DNA from: Octadecabacter dasysiphoniae
GTDB lineage: Bacteria; Pseudomonadota; Alphaproteobacteria; Rhodobacterales; Rhodobacteraceae
Direction of reading: 5' to 3'
Assembly: GCF_021532615.1 (NCBI RefSeq)
Contig: NZ_JAKGAQ010000001.1
Location: 186,001 to 250,000 of the forward strand
Length of the DNA stretch: 64,000 nucleotides
Positions within the stretch are counted from its first letter, which is position 1; every line of letters starts with the position of its first letter. The notes under the pieces were generated by a model. That model saw nothing but the letters and a program-made list of their open reading frames with translations. It had not been told where the DNA came from and did no database searches. Positions 1 through 8,036 of this stretch are shown here, in pieces. The position numbers and the translations under genes were made by a program.

Positions 1-2
1 CG

Positions 3-527
3 CCTGATGCCTTGTCCGTTCCGGCAGGTCTGGATTGGACGCGGTATGATTATACCGCCGCCGGTGAACCGCACCGGCTGAGGGATTACACGGTCGGAGA
101 GGTCATCGACCACGTGGATGGCGTTACCCTGACGGACGCCGAACATATGATGGCCACTCGGCTGTGGCAGAACACGGCCAAAGTGCATTTCGATGTAACC
201 GCGCGCGAGGGCGGTAAGCGGCTGATCTACGGCGGTCACATCATGTCGATGGCCCGCGCGCTGTCGTTCAACGGCCTTGCCAATGCGCAACTGATTGCTG
301 CAATCAACGGCGGTGCGCATGCCAATCCGGCCTTTGCGGGGGACACGGTGCGCGCTTGGTCCGAGGTTCTTGATACGACGCCAACCAACGCCCCCGGAGT
401 GGGTGCGATCCGCCTGCGTCTGGTTGCCACAAAAGGCGGGCCAGCGGGTGCGTTGCGCGGCGAGGATGGCAAATACCTCCCCGATGTGTTGCTTGATCTG
501 GATTATTGGGCGCTGATGCCTGTGTAA
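3..527 (+). CDS. mch: Mesaconyl-CoA hydratase, C-terminal half (5' partial)
   Basis: The 5' end lies off the window; the reading frame is open from base 3 and the TTG at 12 is internal. Mesaconyl-CoA hydratase interconverts mesaconyl-C1-CoA and beta-methylmalyl-CoA in the ethylmalonyl-CoA pathway. The 174 visible residues correspond to the second half of this roughly 340-residue double-hotdog (MaoC-like) enzyme, with the conserved runs RLWQNTAKVHFD, LIYGGH and ALSFNGLANAQ that I recall from the Rhodobacter enzyme. Ecm and Ccr of the same pathway lie 8-12 kb downstream, which supports the call over a generic MaoC dehydratase. No terminator hairpin is obvious after the stop. Confidence 0.88.
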   Translation, partial: PDALSVPAGLDWTRYDYTAAGEPHRLRDYTVGEVIDHVDGVTLTDAEHMMATRLWQNTAKVHFDVTAREGGKRLIYGGHIMSMARALSFNGLANAQLIAAINGGAHANPAFAGDTVRAWSEVLDTTPTNAPGVGAIRLRLVATKGGPAGALRGEDGKYLPDVLLDLDYWALMPV

Positions 528-903
528 CGTTCGCGTGACGGTATCTGGCTGATGCCCCTTTGATCGTCACTTTGCACAAGATTTAAGCATCTGTTTTTAC
601 GGGTAAAAAGACAGCGATTATACGCGAACCCACTGCTGTTCCGTCGCAATTGTGATGACGATTTACGGGGTGTGCATAATTTTGCCGGTTTGGCGGTGGC
701 TGATGGGCCATCTTGTGCCAGCTTTCAGTCGGGCGTCTGTTGATCCGTTGCCCGGCCTGCAAGGGCACGCCTAAAGTCGGGGCGTCGAAGCGTAACTGTT
801 GGCGTCAAGATTTCCACGTTGGTCCTCTTTTGCATTCTGAGAACACGACAAATGCCTGCGGGGACGTTTCGGCACAACATAAATCTCATTTGGAGACCAT
901 GAA
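528..903. other. Intergenic region between mch and the secreted protein gene
   Basis: This 376-base stretch contains no convincing gene on either strand; short open frames on both strands lack plausible ribosome sites and look unlike proteins. It presumably carries the promoter and 5' leader of the gene at 904, whose GGAG ribosome site sits at 892-895. No strong terminator hairpin or tRNA is visible. Confidence 0.5.
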
Positions 904-1536
904 ATGCTGATAAGAATAGCGACAGTGGCCGCAACAGGCATCTTTGCCCTGACCGCGACCGGAGTGACTGCCGAAACGACCCTGAGCTATGGGTCCTATC
1001 TGGAATACGATTACGACTACGAAGACAGCGACGAAGAAATCATCGTCGGGTCGTATTTAGAGGTCGAGGCCAACAGCGGGATCTTCGCAGGGTTGGAACT
1101 GTACACTGTCGAAGACGATCCCGATGACTACGCGTATGACTTTTCTGTCGGCTTTCGTGGTGATGCGGGCACGGCCAGCTACGAGATCGCCTACTACAAC
1201 TATAATCTGAACGAGAGCGGCAGCGACGGTGAAGAAATCGCAGCCAGCATTGGCTACGCCGCGCTTGGCATGGATCTGACCTCGTCTTTGACCTCGGATC
1301 TTGAAGGGGCTTATGCCATCGGTCAGGATTTCGATGTGCCGCTGCCCAGCGACTATACCTTTGGGTTCGGATTTGAGGCGGCGACGGATTCCGATGAACT
1401 TGATTGGGATGTGTCTTTGGCCAAGCAGTTGACGGACACTGTGTCCTTGTCGGGCGGGTTTTCCGGCGACACGGGGTCAGAAAACCCCGAGACCTTCTTT
1501 GCCGTTTCCTTCGACACATCAACAATCCTGAACTAG
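904..1536 (+). CDS. Secreted acidic protein, probable outer-membrane beta-strand protein
   Basis: 210 residues with a Sec signal peptide (about 1-22, cleavage after TGVTA). The mature part is rich in Asp, Glu, Tyr and Ser and has alternating strand-like segments with aromatic residues (GSYLEYDYDY, ASYEIAYYNYNL, DYTFGFGF), as in small outer-membrane barrels; it faintly resembles the TIGR02001 family of conserved proteobacterial proteins. It lacks the usual terminal Phe of a classical porin, ending TSTILN. The start is set by GGAG at 892-895, 8 bases before the ATG. It stands alone, 202 bases upstream of sdhC, with an inverted repeat in between. Function unknown; barrel topology is inferred only from residue pattern. 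Confidence 0.6.
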   Translation: MLIRIATVAATGIFALTATGVTAETTLSYGSYLEYDYDYEDSDEEIIVGSYLEVEANSGIFAGLELYTVEDDPDDYAYDFSVGFRGDAGTASYEIAYYNYNLNESGSDGEEIAASIGYAALGMDLTSSLTSDLEGAYAIGQDFDVPLPSDYTFGFGFEAATDSDELDWDVSLAKQLTDTVSLSGGFSGDTGSENPETFFAVSFDTSTILN

Positions 1537-1564
1537 TGGAACGCCAGGCTTGCCGCGGGAAAGT

Positions 1565-1597
1565 TTGTGATCACACTTGCGAAAAGTGTGATCACAA
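1565..1597. promoter_or_regulatory. Perfect 14-bp inverted repeat made of two TGTGATCACA palindromes
   Basis: Arms at 1565-1578 and 1584-1597 are perfectly complementary (5-base loop at 1579-1583). Each arm itself contains the 10-base palindrome TGTGATCACA, so the site is a tandem pair of self-complementary half sites, as expected for dimeric regulators. It lies 28 bases after the stop of the preceding gene and 142 bases before sdhC. A terminator role is possible, but the stem is AT-rich and no T-run follows on either strand. Confidence 0.5.
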
Positions 1598-1738
1598 CGG
1601 GCAAAAAAATGTGTATCCGCGTCAAGATTCCACACCTGTTAGCGCCACAGCTGCGTGACACGCCCTTCAAAACCTTTAATAAGGTAGCAAGTAATGCTGC
1701 GGTAAGACTGCGCAGCTCGCCAGCCGAAGGGAACCGAC

Positions 1739-2122
1739 ATGGCCGACGTCAACCGGGGCAACCGCCCCCTGTCACCTCATTTGTCGATCTATCGACCACA
1801 GCTCACCTCAATGACATCGATCTTCACGCGCGTGACAGGCAATGCGTTGATTGTCGGTGCGTTGATGATTGTGTGGTGGTTCGCCGCCCTTGCATCGGGG
1901 CCGGACGCCTACGCGCGCGCCAACGGGTTCATGACCAGCTGGTTTGGCGATTTTATCATGTTTGGGTCAGTTGCCTGTCTTTGGTACCACACGCTGGCGG
2001 GGATCCGGCATCTGGTCTGGGACAGTGGTCACATGCTTGATGTTGAACGTTCCGAACTGGCCGGTCAGGCCATTATCATTGTGTCGGTCTTGCTGACGAT
2101 TTTCACCGTCATCGTATTGTAA
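1739..2122 (+). CDS. sdhC: Succinate dehydrogenase cytochrome b556 subunit
   Basis: 127-residue integral membrane anchor of complex II, which binds heme b and ubiquinone with SdhD. The N-terminal signature RPLSPHLSIYRPQLTS is the family hallmark, three hydrophobic helices follow (about 28-50, 66-86, 106-126), and the heme-ligand histidine lies in WYHTLAGIRH. It begins the sdh cluster and is separated from sdhD by 11 bases. The length is normal for an alphaproteobacterial SdhC. Confidence 0.95.
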   Translation: MADVNRGNRPLSPHLSIYRPQLTSMTSIFTRVTGNALIVGALMIVWWFAALASGPDAYARANGFMTSWFGDFIMFGSVACLWYHTLAGIRHLVWDSGHMLDVERSELAGQAIIIVSVLLTIFTVIVL

Positions 2123-2133
2123 GGGGCACGCAC

Positions 2134-2505
2134 ATGGCATTTTTAACAGATCGCAAACGCGCCACGGGCCTTGGGTCCGCGAAATCGGGAACCGAGCACC
2201 ACTGGCAGATGATGGTGTCGTCTGTCGCGCTGGTGGGCCTTGTCCCGTTGTTTATCTTTACCTACGGCTACGCGCTGGGCATGTCGTATGACGATGCGGC
2301 GGCGTATTATGCCCGCCCGTTTCCCGCGATTGTCGGCATCCTGACACTGCTTGTGGGTTTCCTGCATTTCAAAGGCGGTGTGCAAACCCTCATCGAGGAC
2401 TATGTTCACGGGTTCGCCCGTAAGGCGTTGATCATCGGGTCTATCTGCCTTTCCTACGCTGCTGCGGCGGCTGGTGTTTTCGCCATTGTGCGTATCGCTT
2501 TATGA
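2134..2505 (+). CDS. sdhD: Succinate dehydrogenase hydrophobic membrane anchor subunit
   Basis: 123 residues, second membrane anchor of succinate dehydrogenase. Three transmembrane helices are visible (about 29-50, 65-82, 95-120) and the N-terminal segment GLGSAKSGTEHHWQMMVSS is characteristic of Rhodobacteraceae SdhD. Sequence conservation in this subunit is low, so the call rests on this motif and its place between sdhC and sdhA (15 bases to sdhA). Confidence 0.92.
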   Translation: MAFLTDRKRATGLGSAKSGTEHHWQMMVSSVALVGLVPLFIFTYGYALGMSYDDAAAYYARPFPAIVGILTLLVGFLHFKGGVQTLIEDYVHGFARKALIIGSICLSYAAAAAGVFAIVRIAL

Positions 2506-2520
2506 GACTGGATAATTCAC

Positions 2521-4326
2521 ATGGCTGAATACGAATACGAAACCCACGAATATGATGTGGTTGTTGTTGGTGCTGGTGGTGCGGGTTTGCGCGCGACCCT
2601 TGGCATGGCCGAACAGGGGTTGCGCACGGCGTGTATCTCCAAGGTGTTCCCGACAAGATCCCACACGGTTGCTGCACAGGGCGGCATCGCGGCGTCCCTT
2701 GGTAACATGGGCCCCGACAGCTGGCAGTGGCATATGTATGACACAGTCAAAGGGTCTGACTGGTTGGGCGACACAGACGCGATGGAATACCTCGCGCGTG
2801 AAGCCCCCAAGGCGGTTTATGAGCTGGAACACTACGGCGTGCCGTTTTCGCGCACCGAAGAAGGCAAGATTTATCAGCGCCCGTTTGGTGGCCACACCAC
2901 CGAATTTGGCGAAGGCCCCGCCGTGCAGCGCACCTGTGCTGCCGCTGACCGCACCGGTCACGCGATTTTGCACACGCTTTATGGCCAGTCGCTGAAACAG
3001 CAGGCCGAGTTCTACATCGAATACTTCGCCATTGATCTGATCATGTCGGACGATGGTGTTTGTACTGGCGTTGTGTGTTGGAAGCTCGACGATGGGACGA
3101 TGCACGTCTTCAACGCCAAGATGGTTGTTTTGGCGACTGGCGGCTATGGCCGCGCCTACTTCTCGGCCACGTCCGCGCATACCTGTACGGGTGATGGCGG
3201 CGGCATGGTGGCCCGTGCAGGTCTGCCGTTGCAGGATATGGAATTCGTGCAATTCCACCCGACTGGCATCTACGGTTCCGGCTGTCTGATCACCGAAGGT
3301 GCGCGTGGCGAGGGTGGCTATCTGACCAACTCTGAAGGGGAGCGTTTCATGGAACGCTACGCCCCGAACTACAAAGACCTCGCGCCGCGTGACTACGTAT
3401 CGCGCTGCATGACGATGGAAATTCGCGAAGGCCGCGGCGTGGGGGCAGGGGGAGATCACATTCACCTGAACCTCAACCACCTTCCGAAGGAAGCACTGGC
3501 TGAACGTCTGCCGGGTATTTCGGAGTCAGCCAAGATTTTTGCAGGCGTGGATGTGAACAAGGAACCGATCCCTGTTTTGCCAACTGTGCACTACAACATG
3601 GGCGGTATTCCCACGAACTACTTTGGTGAGGTCCTTAACCCCACCAAGAAAGATCCGAACGCTGTTGTGCCCGGCCTGATGGCGGTGGGCGAAGCGGGCT
3701 GTGCGTCTGTGCATGGTGCCAACCGTCTGGGTTCGAACAGCCTGATCGACTTGGTCGTGTTTGGCCGCGCCGCCGCGATCCGTGCGGGTGATGTTGTGGA
3801 CCGCAATGCCGCGATCCCAAGCACGCACAAAGCATCCGTGGACAAAGCGTTTGATCGTTTTGACAACGTGCGTCACGCCAACGGGGCCAACCCGACGGCT
3901 GATCTGCGTCTTGAAATGCAGCGCGCCATGCAAGAAGACGCCGCCGTGTTCCGCACCGACAAGACGCTGAAAGAAGGCGTTGAAAAGATGACAGCGATTG
4001 CGGGCAAAATGGATGATCTGCACGTGACGGACCGTTCGCTTGTCTGGAATTCCGACCTGATGGAAACGCTGGAACTGGGCAACCTGATGCCAAACGCATT
4101 GGCCACAATCGTCGGCGCCGAGGCGCGCAAGGAAAGCCGCGGGGCCCACGCCCATGAGGATTACAGCACGCGCGACGATGAAAACTGGCGCGTTCACACG
4201 ATCAGCCATGTGGACGGCGCGAACGTCAAACTCTCCCATCGTCCTGTGATCACCAAACCGCTGAGCACCGAAAAAGAAGGCGGTATCAGCCTTAAGAAGA
4301 TCGCACCGAAAGAACGGACGTTCTAA
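2521..4326 (+). CDS. sdhA: Succinate dehydrogenase flavoprotein subunit
   Basis: 601 residues. Oxidises succinate to fumarate at a covalently bound FAD on the cytoplasmic face of the membrane. The Rossmann motif GAGGAG is at residues 17-22, and the FAD-linking histidine is His48 within the segment SHTVAAQGG. The catalytic region [21 protein letters not shown] and the signature [19 protein letters not shown] are present. The C-terminus [18 protein letters not shown] is normal for the family. It follows sdhD by 15 bases and is part of the same operon. Three small exported-protein genes separate it from sdhB. Confidence 0.98.
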   Translation: MAEYEYETHEYDVVVVGAGGAGLRATLGMAEQGLRTACISKVFPTRSHTVAAQGGIAASLGNMGPDSWQWHMYDTVKGSDWLGDTDAMEYLAREAPKAVYELEHYGVPFSRTEEGKIYQRPFGGHTTEFGEGPAVQRTCAAADRTGHAILHTLYGQSLKQQAEFYIEYFAIDLIMSDDGVCTGVVCWKLDDGTMHVFNAKMVVLATGGYGRAYFSATSAHTCTGDGGGMVARAGLPLQDMEFVQFHPTGIYGSGCLITEGARGEGGYLTNSEGERFMERYAPNYKDLAPRDYVSRCMTMEIREGRGVGAGGDHIHLNLNHLPKEALAERLPGISESAKIFAGVDVNKEPIPVLPTVHYNMGGIPTNYFGEVLNPTKKDPNAVVPGLMAVGEAGCASVHGANRLGSNSLIDLVVFGRAAAIRAGDVVDRNAAIPSTHKASVDKAFDRFDNVRHANGANPTADLRLEMQRAMQEDAAVFRTDKTLKEGVEKMTAIAGKMDDLHVTDRSLVWNSDLMETLELGNLMPNALATIVGAEARKESRGAHAHEDYSTRDDENWRVHTISHVDGANVKLSHRPVITKPLSTEKEGGISLKKIAPKERTF

Positions 4327-4530
4327 TGACCCGTAACGGCATTGCATCCCATCAAGTGACCTGCGCCGATCCGTCGGACGCAGGGGATGTGATGCACGCT
4401 ATGGTTGCCCGATTGCATCAATCTGACGTGGTTAATTCTGACCATGCAACTGCCATGTTTGCGCCTAATTCCTTTGAAAAAGAGGGCGGTATCTCACCCG
4501 AGAAACCGGCTCTAACCAAAGGATACGAGT

Positions 4531-4845
4531 ATGAAACTGATTATGACAGCGGCGCTGATTGCAACGGCAACGACAGCCGCGGCCGATTACAAACCTTACA
4601 ACTACGCCTACGAAGCAACGATGCAGACGTTGGGCGGCGGACAGAATGTTCTGGCCCACGAACTGGCCAACTGCCCCGTGCAGGGCGCATCACAGGCGCA
4701 GATGTTTGCGATGTTCGAAACTGCGGGCCAGGCCCGCGAAGACGCGATCAACGCCGTGTTCGAAAACAACCCGCGCGCGGTTGGCTGCGTTCTCGAAGTG
4801 CTGGTGCGCTACGACCTGATCACGATCGAAGACCTTACACGCTAA
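4531..4845 (+). CDS. Small secreted protein of unknown function within the sdh operon
   Basis: 104 residues. A signal peptide is clear (about 1-18, MKLIMTAALIATATTAAA), leaving a mature protein of about 85 residues with two cysteines (in ELANCPVQ and AVGCVLE) that could form a disulphide, and a helix-rich, acidic character. A ribosome site AAAGGA lies about 7 bases before the ATG. It sits 204 bases after sdhA and directly before a lipoprotein frame, so cotranscription with sdh genes is likely. I do not recognise a named domain; I believe similar small proteins occur here in related genomes, but this is from memory. Confidence 0.7.
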   Translation: MKLIMTAALIATATTAAADYKPYNYAYEATMQTLGGGQNVLAHELANCPVQGASQAQMFAMFETAGQAREDAINAVFENNPRAVGCVLEVLVRYDLITIEDLTR

Positions 4846-5126
4846 AAACCTGCGCGGCCCTTTTGGTTTGCGCCTTTGCAGGATGCACCCCCGCCCCGGT
4901 TTCACCGGAGCGGGTGGCGGAAATCTGCGAAGACCGTGCACGGGCCGCGCAAGGACCGACGGGTGGTGTTACAATCGGCACCAATAGCAGGACGGGTGGA
5001 TTTGGCAGCGTCGAGATTGGCGTTTCTTCTGACTTCATCTCGGGCCGCGATCCGATCGAAGTTTACGCGACATGCGTCTTTGAGCGAACCGGCACGACCC
5101 CCATTCGCCCACCTGACCTGCGCTAA
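4842..5126 (+). CDS. Probable lipoprotein lacking a clear start codon
   Basis: The frame encodes a typical lipoprotein signal (LKTCAALLVCAFAG then Cys, lipobox-like) followed by about 80 residues with the runs EICEDRARAAQGPTGG, GFGSVEIGVSSDF and DPIEVYATCVF, which look like a real conserved protein with alternating strands. Yet the codon where the start should be (4842-4844) is CTA, overlapping the TAA stop of the preceding gene; the first standard start, TTG at 4863, would remove the charged part of the signal peptide. Either initiation uses a non-standard codon, or the start has been lost and the gene is a recent pseudogene. Coordinates give the frame from the CTA. Confidence 0.5.
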   Translation, partial: LKTCAALLVCAFAGCTPAPVSPERVAEICEDRARAAQGPTGGVTIGTNSRTGGFGSVEIGVSSDFISGRDPIEVYATCVFERTGTTPIRPPDLR

Positions 5127-5144
5127 CGAAAGATTGGAAACCCT

Positions 5145-5444
5145 ATGAAAACGACTCTCTCATTTATCGCTGTTGCCCTGTCTTTGGCCGCCTGTGACGT
5201 GGTTGAAACTGCCGCTGTCGACACGGGCCGCGAAGCCGCGAAGGCCGTTGTCGCCCCGATTGTGGCTGATACCGTGCCTGGCCCTGCTGGTGTCGTGTTG
5301 ACCAATTGCATCATCGACAATGCCAGCGGCGAAGAATTGTTTACGCTTGGCGTACAAGGTGCAACGCCTGAGAATATTACCCTCGTGTCCAACATTCTGG
5401 CGCGCCCCGAAACGGTGTCGTGCGCCACCTCTGCACTGACTTAA
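5145..5444 (+). CDS. Small lipoprotein within the sdh operon
   Basis: 99 residues with a lipoprotein signal peptide ([17 protein letters not shown], lipobox LAAC with Cys17). The mature part is short, with a run of Val/Ala (residues 20-45) and two further cysteines ([17 protein letters not shown]) that might pair. It lies 18 bases after the preceding lipoprotein frame and 19 bases before sdhB, so it is very probably cotranscribed with the sdh genes. No domain recognised; periplasmic, lipid-anchored location is inferred from the lipobox. Confidence 0.75.
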   Translation: MKTTLSFIAVALSLAACDVVETAAVDTGREAAKAVVAPIVADTVPGPAGVVLTNCIIDNASGEELFTLGVQGATPENITLVSNILARPETVSCATSALT

Positions 5445-5463
5445 TCAACAGGAGCCTGACCAA

Positions 5464-6243
5464 ATGGTTCAACTGACCCTGCCCAAGAATTCCCGCATGA
5501 CGACTGGCAAAACATGGCCGCGTCCTGAAGGGGCCAACAATCTGCGCAAAGTGCAGATTTATCGCTGGAATCCTGATGACGGGAAAAATCCGTCGCTGGA
5601 TACCTATTTCGTGGACATGGACACGTGTGGCCCCATGGTTCTGGACGCGCTGATCAAGATCAAGTCAGACATCGATCCAACGCTGACGTTCCGCCGGTCC
5701 TGCCGCGAAGGCATTTGCGGATCTTGTGCGATGAACATCGACGGGATCAACACGCTGGCCTGTATTTACGGGATGGACGAAATCAAGGGCGACATCAAAA
5801 TCTACCCGCTGCCGCACATGCCGGTGGTCAAGGATTTGATCCCCGATCTGACGCACTTCTATGCGCAACACGCGTCCGTCATGCCGTGGCTCGAAACCAA
5901 AACCAACCGCCCCGCGAAAGAGTGGAAGCAGTCGGTGGATGATCGCAAAAAGCTCGATGGTTTGTACGAATGCGTCATGTGCGCGTGCTGTTCAACGTCT
6001 TGCCCGTCCTATTGGTGGAACGGGGATCGCTACCTCGGGCCAGCGGCGTTGCTGCATGCCTATCGCTGGATCATCGATTCACGGGATGAGGCCACGGGCG
6101 AACGTTTGGACGACCTCGAAGACCCTTTCAAATTGTACCGCTGCCACACAATCATGAACTGCGCCAAGACCTGCCCGAAGGGTCTGAACCCCGCGGCGGC
6201 GATTGCGCATGTCAAAAAGATGATGATTGAACGCACGGTCTAA
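5464..6243 (+). CDS. sdhB: Succinate dehydrogenase iron-sulfur subunit
   Basis: 259 residues; carries electrons from the flavin of SdhA to the quinone site. All three clusters are visible: the [2Fe-2S] ligands in [15 protein letters not shown] plus a later Cys in TLACI, the [4Fe-4S] motif in [12 protein letters not shown], and the [3Fe-4S] ligands in [17 protein letters not shown]. Length and the N-terminal basic stretch are normal. It closes the sdh operon and is followed by a strong hairpin terminator at 6266-6303. Confidence 0.98.
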   Translation: MVQLTLPKNSRMTTGKTWPRPEGANNLRKVQIYRWNPDDGKNPSLDTYFVDMDTCGPMVLDALIKIKSDIDPTLTFRRSCREGICGSCAMNIDGINTLACIYGMDEIKGDIKIYPLPHMPVVKDLIPDLTHFYAQHASVMPWLETKTNRPAKEWKQSVDDRKKLDGLYECVMCACCSTSCPSYWWNGDRYLGPAALLHAYRWIIDSRDEATGERLDDLEDPFKLYRCHTIMNCAKTCPKGLNPAAAIAHVKKMMIERTV

Positions 6244-6265
6244 AGACTGGAAAATACGATCCTGG

Positions 6266-6303
6266 AAAGGCGACGTTTTCTAATGAAGACGTCGCCTTTT
6301 CTT
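6266..6303. terminator. Bidirectional intrinsic terminator between sdhB and deoD
   Basis: Perfect 11-bp stem (6266-6276 with 6289-6299, AAAGGCGACGT and its complement), 12-base loop, then a T-rich tail on the plus strand (TTTTCTT) and a weaker T stretch on the minus strand. It sits between the convergent ends of sdhB and deoD and can serve both. Confidence 0.9.
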
Positions 6304-7006
6304 ATGCAAAGGCGGCGGACAGCGCGATGTCGATCATGTCGCCAAAGCTGCGTTCGCGTTGATCCGCGGGCAGGGCTTCGCCTGTCAACAGATGGTCGGA
6401 TACCGTCATTACACCCAAGGCGCGGCGGCCATAGCGGGCGGCGAGGGTGTAGAGTTCGGCCGCCTCCATCTCAACGCCAAGGATGCCGTGGCGCTGCATT
6501 TCCTTGTTCAGATCGGGGCGTTCGTCGTAAAACGTATCGCTGGAATAAATGCCACCCACATGCACATCGACGTCCATCTTTTCGGCCGCATGAAACGCTT
6601 TGTGCAACAGCCCGAAATCAGCCGTGGGGGCGAAGTTCAGTTCTTTGAAAATCGTGCTCGATGGGGTGGCGACTGTGCTGGCGGTTTGGGCCAAGATCAC
6701 ATCGCGCACTTTGACGTGGCCCTGCATGCCGCCGCATGATCCGATGCGGATCAGAGTTTGCACATCGAAATCCTTGATCAATTCGTTCGCATAAATCGAC
6801 ATGGACGGCATGCCCATGCCCGACCCCTGGATCGTCACGCGGTGGCCGTTCCAATCCCCCGTGAACCCCAGCATGCCGCGCACTTCGTTGATGCATTTGG
6901 CGCCAGTCAGAAACGTTTCTGCCGCCCATTTGGCGCGGTAGGGATCGCCGGGCATAAGAACAACGTCTGCGATATCGTCTTTGTTTGCTCCGATATGGAT
7001 TGTCAT
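6302..7006 (-). CDS. deoD: Purine-nucleoside phosphorylase, DeoD type
   Basis: 234 residues. Phosphorolysis of purine (deoxy)nucleosides to base and (deoxy)ribose 1-phosphate. Family hallmarks: MPGDPYRAK near the N-terminus (phosphate site), [39 protein letters not shown] (nucleoside contacts) and TVSDHL with the catalytic Asp. Length is standard for the hexameric bacterial enzyme. The gene is monocistronic, convergent with sdhB and divergent from the DUF4329 gene. A second, unrelated-class PNP lies at 18918-19730. Confidence 0.95.
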   Translation of the reverse strand: MTIHIGANKDDIADVVLMPGDPYRAKWAAETFLTGAKCINEVRGMLGFTGDWNGHRVTIQGSGMGMPSMSIYANELIKDFDVQTLIRIGSCGGMQGHVKVRDVILAQTASTVATPSSTIFKELNFAPTADFGLLHKAFHAAEKMDVDVHVGGIYSSDTFYDERPDLNKEMQRHGILGVEMEAAELYTLAARYGRRALGVMTVSDHLLTGEALPADQRERSFGDMIDIALSAAFA

Positions 7007-7064
7007 GGCGCTGGCTTCCTGTTTTGATTTGGCTAAATCTTAATCGTCGAGGGGGAACGATACA

Positions 7065-7577
7065 ATGAAAGCTTGCTGGATTTTGGCGCTGGTGCCGACC
7101 GGACTTTTGGCCCAAAGCATCGACGAAGAGGCGCTGGCGCGCGCCATTTTTCAGGATTTGAACCCGGTTTCAATTCGGGCGAACGTGGAATACTGCGGCT
7201 ATGTCGGATTCACGGCGGAGGGCGAATTGGCCTATTCGCAACCCACGCGCGGCGATGAGGGCAGCTGTTTGTCAGATGATCCTGATAATCTTGAATTGAT
7301 CACAGCATCCTATCACACCCACGGCGCACATTCCCCCGATTACAGCAGCGAATTGCCAAGCGGTACGGACATGGAAGGCGATGAAGATGAGGGTATCGAT
7401 GGTTGGGTCGCCACGCCGGGCGGGCGGCTTTGGTACATCGACACGACCGATATGATCACCCGCCAGATTTGTGGGATCGGTTGTTTGCCATCCGATCCCA
7501 ATTTTGTCAGCGGCGAAAGCGGCATCATCGAGCAGAGCTACAGCTACGATGAGCTGGTGATCAAGCTCGACGAGTAA
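7065..7577 (+). CDS. DUF4329 domain secreted protein
   Basis: 170 residues with a short signal peptide (about 1-16, MKACWILALVPTGLLA). The segment SYHTHGAHSPDY, followed by an acidic stretch (TDMEGDEDEGIDG) and WVATPGGRLWYID, is the DUF4329 signature, a domain that resembles JAB-type peptidase folds in having a conserved H-x-H. Catalysis has not been established to my knowledge. Four cysteines (YCGYVGF, GSCLS, QICGIGCLP) fit an exported, disulphide-bonded protein. A strong ribosome site (GAGGGGG) precedes the ATG. It converges with the H-NS-like gene, leaving one base between the stop codons. Confidence 0.8.
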   Translation: MKACWILALVPTGLLAQSIDEEALARAIFQDLNPVSIRANVEYCGYVGFTAEGELAYSQPTRGDEGSCLSDDPDNLELITASYHTHGAHSPDYSSELPSGTDMEGDEDEGIDGWVATPGGRLWYIDTTDMITRQICGIGCLPSDPNFVSGESGIIEQSYSYDELVIKLDE

Positions 7578-7578
7578 A

Positions 7579-7902
7579 CTAGATCGCCATGCTTTCGGGC
7601 GATTTCCCAGCTTCGATCGCAGATTTGTACCAAACGGGCTGACGCCCCTTGCCGGTCCACGTCTGCGACTTGTCGTCCGGGTTTGCATATTTTGGCGCTG
7701 ATTTGGCTTTCGGGGCCTTTTTGGCGGGGGCTTGGCCGCCCACGACGTCCTCAAGGCTGACACCATGTGCCGCGGCGAGCTTTTCCATTTCTGCACGGAC
7801 CTTCTTGAGGTCTTTCTTGCGCAATTTCTCGAGCGCCTTTTCAACATCTGCCCCGAGTTTTTCGAGTTCTTTTCGGGTCATGATCTTAAGATCGAATTTC
7901 AT
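7579..7902 (-). CDS. H-NS family nucleoid-associated protein (HvrA/Spb type)
   Basis: 107 residues. The N-terminal half is a charged coiled coil (about 8-45, rich in Lys/Glu/Leu) used for oligomerisation; the C-terminal part has the H-NS DNA-binding signature YANPDDKSQTWTGKGRQPVWYK, i.e. the core TWTGKGRQP loop that enters the minor groove. An Ala/Lys-rich linker (QAPAKKAPKAKSAPK) joins them. In Rhodobacter, HvrA proteins modulate photosynthesis and nitrogen genes; here the targets are unknown. Monocistronic. Confidence 0.9.
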   Translation of the reverse strand: MKFDLKIMTRKELEKLGADVEKALEKLRKKDLKKVRAEMEKLAAAHGVSLEDVVGGQAPAKKAPKAKSAPKYANPDDKSQTWTGKGRQPVWYKSAIEAGKSPESMAI

Positions 7903-8036
7903 TTCGTCGTCCTTTCAATTCTGCCACTGGCATTAAAAAGTACACAACAACTCGTAAAGTGGCGTTATGCACTAATTGGACGAAAAGATATGGGAATAGC
8001 TTGAATGTGCGGAAAATTGCCGATTTGAACCGCGCG

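Noticed and set aside
2500..3480. Long minus-strand frame (326 codons) antisense to sdhA
   Set aside because: Typical shadow of a high-GC conserved gene; no motif, and the plus strand encodes a certain SdhA.
4326..5126. One continuous plus-strand frame of 266 codons after sdhA
   Set aside because: Its first 170 codons overlap the 104-residue secreted protein in another frame and have no signature; only the last 94 codons make a coherent lipoprotein. It was split accordingly.
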